From contig CAUJKG010000193.1 of assembly GCA_963205465.1 (NCBI GenBank), positions 1 through 11,961 of the forward strand: a stretch of DNA of 11,961 nucleotides, given 5' to 3'. Under the pieces are notes generated by a model. The model was not told where the DNA came from. It saw only the letters and a list, made by a program, of their open reading frames with translations, and did no database searches. This DNA is from Pseudomonadota bacterium (lineage in GTDB: Bacteria; Pseudomonadota; Alphaproteobacteria; Rhizobiales; Xanthobacteraceae). Below, in pieces: positions 9,366-11,961 of the stretch (the stretch's first letter is position 1; the number at the start of each line of letters is the position of its first letter). A program made the position numbers and the translations under genes.

Positions 9366-10382
9366 TTATCTCCACGTCTTGCTGCGATAGGCGCCCTGCG
9401 TTTCTTTCTGGCCTTCGCTCAGCGCGAGCAGGCTCGCGATTTCCGGGCTGCGGCCCGCGAGCACGTCGTCGAGCGCCCTGCGGAATGCTGATACGACATT
9501 CGTGACATAGGCGCGGCTGCGCTGGCGGCCCTCGATCTTGAAAGCGGCGACGCCGGCGCGGATCAGGTCGGGCAGGAGCGCGGAAAGATTGAGCGTCTGC
9601 GGCTCCTCGAAGGCGTAATAGCCCTGCGTCCGTCCCGAACAGAGATAGCGGCCTTTGCAGATGGTCGGGTAGCCCGCGCTCTCGCCGCGTCCGATCTGAT
9701 CGATCATGAAGCAGCCGAGATGTGAGGTCATGTTGCCCTCGGCGTTCGGCACGTAGCGCACGTCGCCCGCGGGCGAGCAGACGCCATCCATGTTGGTCGA
9801 GATGCCGGTGGCGTAATTCGTGAGGCTGCAGCGGCCCTCGGCCATCATCCCGACATTGCCGAAGATGAAGGTTTCGATTTCGCATGGCGCGTTGCCGTGA
9901 ATCTCCGCGATCTCGGCGACCGTCAGAATTCGCGGCAATACCACCCGCTTGATGCCGAACTCCTCGCAGAAATAGCGGATCGCATTCGGTGAGGAGGCGC
10001 CTGCCTGCACCGAAAGATGTAGCCGCAGCTTCGGATGTGTGCGCGCGGCGTAAGCGGCAACGCCGAAGTCTGCGACGATGATGGCGTCGACGCTGATCCG
10101 TGCTGCGGCATCGACGGTCTCCCGCCAGAGCTCGAAACGGCCGGCGCGCGGAAAGGTGTTGACGGCGAGCAGGACCTTCGCCTGCCGCGCATGCGCATAG
10201 GCGACCGCCTGTTCGAGATCGGGGATCGAGAAATTCAACCCGGGAAAATTGCGCGCGTTGGTTTCGTTCTGCAGGCCGCAATAAACCGCGTCCGCGCCGG
10301 CATCGACCGCCGCGCGCAGGGCCGCGGGCGTTCCCGCGGGGCAGATCAATTCCGGGCGCTGCAGGATTTCTGTTTCACGCAT
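9366..10382 (-). CDS. ubiU: O2-independent ubiquinone hydroxylation protein UbiU (U32 family), first cluster Cys replaced
   Basis: Partner of UbiV; the pair inserts ring hydroxyls in ubiquinone synthesis under anoxia. The 338 residues align well with E. coli UbiU (331): ELICPAG near the start, LSVQAGASSPNA, VVLPRIL, GYPTICKGRY, KIEGRQRS, and a terminal AYRSKTWR. From the ATG at 10382, three of the four expected Fe-S cysteines are present: C185 (EGRC), C202 (GVCSPA) and C242 (YPTIC). The first, Cys169 in E. coli within FGSLC, aligns with Gly178 (FGNVG). The ATG at 10382 was preferred to an in-frame GTG at 10406 because AAGG precedes it by 7 nt and it matches the family N-terminus. The start overlaps the ubiT stop by 8 bp (ATGCGTGA), indicating coupling. 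Confidence 0.95.
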   Translation of the reverse strand: MRETEILQRPELICPAGTPAALRAAVDAGADAVYCGLQNETNARNFPGLNFSIPDLEQAVAYAHARQAKVLLAVNTFPRAGRFELWRETVDAAARISVDAIIVADFGVAAYAARTHPKLRLHLSVQAGASSPNAIRYFCEEFGIKRVVLPRILTVAEIAEIHGNAPCEIETFIFGNVGMMAEGRCSLTNYATGISTNMDGVCSPAGDVRYVPNAEGNMTSHLGCFMIDQIGRGESAGYPTICKGRYLCSGRTQGYYAFEEPQTLNLSALLPDLIRAGVAAFKIEGRQRSRAYVTNVVSAFRRALDDVLAGRSPEIASLLALSEGQKETQGAYRSKTWR

Positions 10383-10923
10383 GGGTGCGCCTTGCGCGAA
10401 TGGCACGGATCGCGGAAATCGCGAGCGAAGCCGGCCGCGACAGCGGCCCGAACGCCGCGCTCACGCTGTCGAGGATGCTGCCGTCCATGTCGTCGAGCGC
10501 ATTGCGCAAGGCGACGACCGCTTCGGTGTCGCCTGAAATCTGCAATTCGCGCGAGAAGAACAAGGCGTCGCCGTCGATGGAGCCGTCGACCAATCCGAAT
10601 AGATCGAGAAAGGTGCCTGCGATGCGCGCGTCGTGGCCAGGCATCTGCTCGCGGCGGCAGGCATCGAGTTGGGGCCTCGCGGGGTCGGGCGTGAGCAGCA
10701 GCCCAAACGGCAGGTCAAGCGGATCGATCAGAAACCGCTTGTGCGCGTGGGGACCGAGCCGCGCGAAAAGTTGCGGGTGGGCACGGGCGACATGCGCGGC
10801 GATCGGCGCGAGAAAAGGCCGCAACAGAGGCAGCGGGATCGGTCGCAGCAGGACATGGACGAGGCCCGGTAGCTGCGGGCGTGCGTCGGCGGGATGCGAA
10901 GCCGGGCCGGATGCGGAGTGCAT
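10375..10923 (-). CDS. ubiT: Ubiquinone biosynthesis accessory factor UbiT (SCP2 domain)
   Basis: Lipid-binding accessory protein of O2-independent ubiquinone synthesis, thought to present the polyprenyl intermediate to UbiU-UbiV, as UbiJ does aerobically. The protein has 182 residues (E. coli about 174). An N-terminal Pro/Leu-rich amphipathic stretch (LVHVLLRPIPLPLLRPF, 21-37) precedes an SCP2-like domain of about 45-150. The family hallmark DALFFSRELQISGDTEAV is at 119-136. Overall similarity to E. coli UbiT is modest, so the call leans on this motif plus the position directly before ubiU. The first 15-20 residues have no counterpart in E. coli, and no Shine-Dalgarno sequence precedes the ATG, so a downstream start is possible. 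An FNR-type box is centred about 40 bp upstream of the ATG. Confidence 0.88.
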   Translation of the reverse strand: MHSASGPASHPADARPQLPGLVHVLLRPIPLPLLRPFLAPIAAHVARAHPQLFARLGPHAHKRFLIDPLDLPFGLLLTPDPARPQLDACRREQMPGHDARIAGTFLDLFGLVDGSIDGDALFFSRELQISGDTEAVVALRNALDDMDGSILDSVSAAFGPLSRPASLAISAIRAIRARRTHA

Positions 10924-10956
10924 CCGGAAAACTTACCGGAGCGGCCGAAAATTGAT

Positions 10957-10970
10957 TTGATCGGCCTCAA
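10957..10970 (-). promoter_or_regulatory. FNR/FixK box upstream of ubiTUV
   Basis: The bases TTGAT-CGGC-CTCAA match 9 of the 10 defined positions of the Crp/Fnr-family consensus TTGAT-N4-ATCAA. A second TTGAT (10952-10956) abuts the box directly. The centre is about 40.5 bp from the ubiT ATG. FNR-type activators at class II promoters bind near -41.5, so the transcript would start at or next to the ATG. TAAGTT (complement of 10930-10935) is a weak candidate -10. Oxygen-responsive control fits the anaerobic role of the operon. The box is an observation; the regulator (FixK, FnrN or AadR type) is inferred. Confidence 0.65.
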
Positions 10971-11019
10971 TGCGCGCAGGCGGAAGGGCGTCGATAATTC
11001 CAGATTGGCTCGGTGTGCC

Positions 11020-11961
11020 TCACGCCTTGCCATATCCGCCCGCGGTTGGCGTGATGATGATCACCGCTTCGCCGGCCTCCAGCACGGTCTGGTCGCAACC
11101 CTGCAACTTCTCTTCGTTGCCGTTCAACCGCCGCACCCGATTCTCGCCGATGTGGCCCGCTTCGCCGCCGGCAAGACCGAACGGCGGCACGCGGCGATGG
11201 CCCGAGAGGATCGCGCAATCCATTTTCTCGCGGAAGCGCACGCGGCGATAGATGCCGTCGCCCGCATGCCACTTGCCACGTCCGCCCGAACCTTTCCGGA
11301 TGTGGAAGTCTTCGAGCACCACCGGGAAACGGAATTCCAGCACTTCCGGATCGGTGAGCCGCGTATTCGTCATGTGCACGTGTACGGCATCGGTGCCGTT
11401 GAAGCCGGGGCCCGCGGGCGAGCCGGAGCAGATCGTTTCGTAATACTGATACTGGTCGTTGCCGTAGGTGAGGTTGTTCATCGTGCCTTGCGAGCACGAA
11501 AGCGCGCCGAGCGCGCCAAACAGACAGTTTGTCACCGCCTGGCTGGTCTCGACGTTGCCGGCGACTACCGCCGCTGGATACTGCGGCGAGAGCATCGACT
11601 GCTCGGGTACGACGATATTGATCGGGCGCAGGCAGCCTGCATTCATCGGAATGTCGTCGTCAACCATCACGCGGAACACGTAGAGCACCGCAGCACGCGT
11701 TACCGGTGCCGGCGCGTTGAAGTTCGTATTCTGCTGCGGGCTCGTGCCGGTGAAATCGACGGTCGCTTCGCGCTTCTTCTTATCGACCGAAATCTTCACT
11801 TTAATGATGGTGCCCTGATCCATCTCGTAGGAAAATTCGGAATCGTGCAGCCGGTCGAGCACGCGCCGCACCGACTCCGCGGCGTTGTCCTGCACGTGGC
11901 CCATGTAAGCCTTGACCACGGGCATGCCGAACAGCGCGATCATCTTCCTGAGTTCTCGCAC
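11020..11961 (-). CDS. Hydantoinase B / 5-oxoprolinase family protein, C-terminal part
   Basis: C-terminal 313 or so residues of a HyuB-type protein, the ATP-dependent amidohydrolase family that opens hydantoin or 5-oxoproline rings, usually with a HyuA partner or domain. The frame runs off the right edge; the codon there is GTG within continuing sequence, not a convincing start. Recognisable blocks, numbered within the fragment: VDFTGTSPQQNTNFN (68-82), MNAGCLRPI (near 106-114), GNVETSQAV (near 135-143), GGRGKWHAGDG (near 230-240), and GHRRVPPFGLAGGEAG (near 254-269), which matches the conserved P-P-W/F-G-x-x-G-G motif. Whether the gene is a separate hyuB or a fused 5-oxoprolinase of about 1,200 residues cannot be seen here. 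It lies 96 bp upstream of ubiT on the same strand, with the FNR box between, so it is unlikely to drive ubiTUV. No strong terminator was found in the gap. Confidence 0.92.
   Translation of the reverse strand: MRELRKMIALFGMPVVKAYMGHVQDNAAESVRRVLDRLHDSEFSYEMDQGTIIKVKISVDKKKREATVDFTGTSPQQNTNFNAPAPVTRAAVLYVFRVMVDDDIPMNAGCLRPINIVVPEQSMLSPQYPAAVVAGNVETSQAVTNCLFGALGALSCSQGTMNNLTYGNDQYQYYETICSGSPAGPGFNGTDAVHVHMTNTRLTDPEVLEFRFPVVLEDFHIRKGSGGRGKWHAGDGIYRRVRFREKMDCAILSGHRRVPPFGLAGGEAGHIGENRVRRLNGNEEKLQGCDQTVLEAGEAVIIITPTAGGYGKA

Noticed and set aside
8995..10281. A 428-codon frame on the same strand spanning ubiU and ubiV
   Set aside because: It is an Arg-rich out-of-frame translation of both genes; the UbiU and UbiV frames are recognised unambiguously.
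8445..10382. Reading the two U32 proteins as secreted collagenase-type peptidases
   Set aside because: They have no signal peptide, and their cysteine spacing and tandem order after an SCP2 protein match UbiU/UbiV rather than peptidases.
9366..10406. GTG start at 10406 for ubiU, eight codons longer
   Set aside because: The ATG at 10382 has AAGG at proper spacing and matches the family N-terminus. The extra eight residues are unconserved and would increase the overlap with ubiT to 32 bp.

Overview
The window is G+C-rich (roughly 60% or a little more by eye) and densely coded. It looks like an alphaproteobacterium of the order Hyphomicrobiales (Rhizobiales), in the Bradyrhizobium/Rhodopseudomonas/Xanthobacteraceae neighbourhood. 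The basis is the codon bias, an extensin-like cell-wall hydrolase, an L,D-transpeptidase with a Gln/Pro/Tyr-rich linker, and a 'catccttcgagacgc...tcaggatgagg' intergenic palindrome that I associate with that group. I see no phage, IS, CRISPR, tRNA or rRNA signal.

Left part (1-4597, + strand): the 3' part of an SbmA/BacA/YddA-type ABC transporter, then glcF (Fe-S subunit of glycolate oxidase) overlapping a malate synthase A gene by 29 bp. GlcF with its partner subunits makes glyoxylate from glycolate, and malate synthase condenses glyoxylate with acetyl-CoA, so the pair is a short glycolate-to-malate route. glcD and glcE are not in view. The malate synthase carries an N-terminal tail of about 70 residues rich in Lys and Ala, like histone H1. 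A palindromic repeat and a strong hairpin terminator close this block.

Middle part (4628-8429): an L,D-transpeptidase and an MFS transporter on the minus strand, then a divergent plus-strand lipoprotein with an extensin-like/LAS metallopeptidase fold. The two cell-wall enzymes share an unusual Gln/Pro/Tyr-rich low-complexity segment.

Right part (8445-10923, minus strand): a compact ubiT-ubiU-ubiV operon for O2-independent ubiquinone biosynthesis. It is preceded by a near-consensus FNR/FixK box, which fits induction under low oxygen. UbiU appears to lack one of the four cysteines known to bind its 4Fe-4S cluster. Upstream on the same strand is the 3' part of a hydantoinase B/5-oxoprolinase gene that runs off the window.

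Most of the window is ordinary metabolism and envelope biology. The features most worth a second look are the histone-like tail on malate synthase, the UbiU cysteine substitution, and the FNR box placed so close to ubiT that the mRNA may be nearly leaderless.
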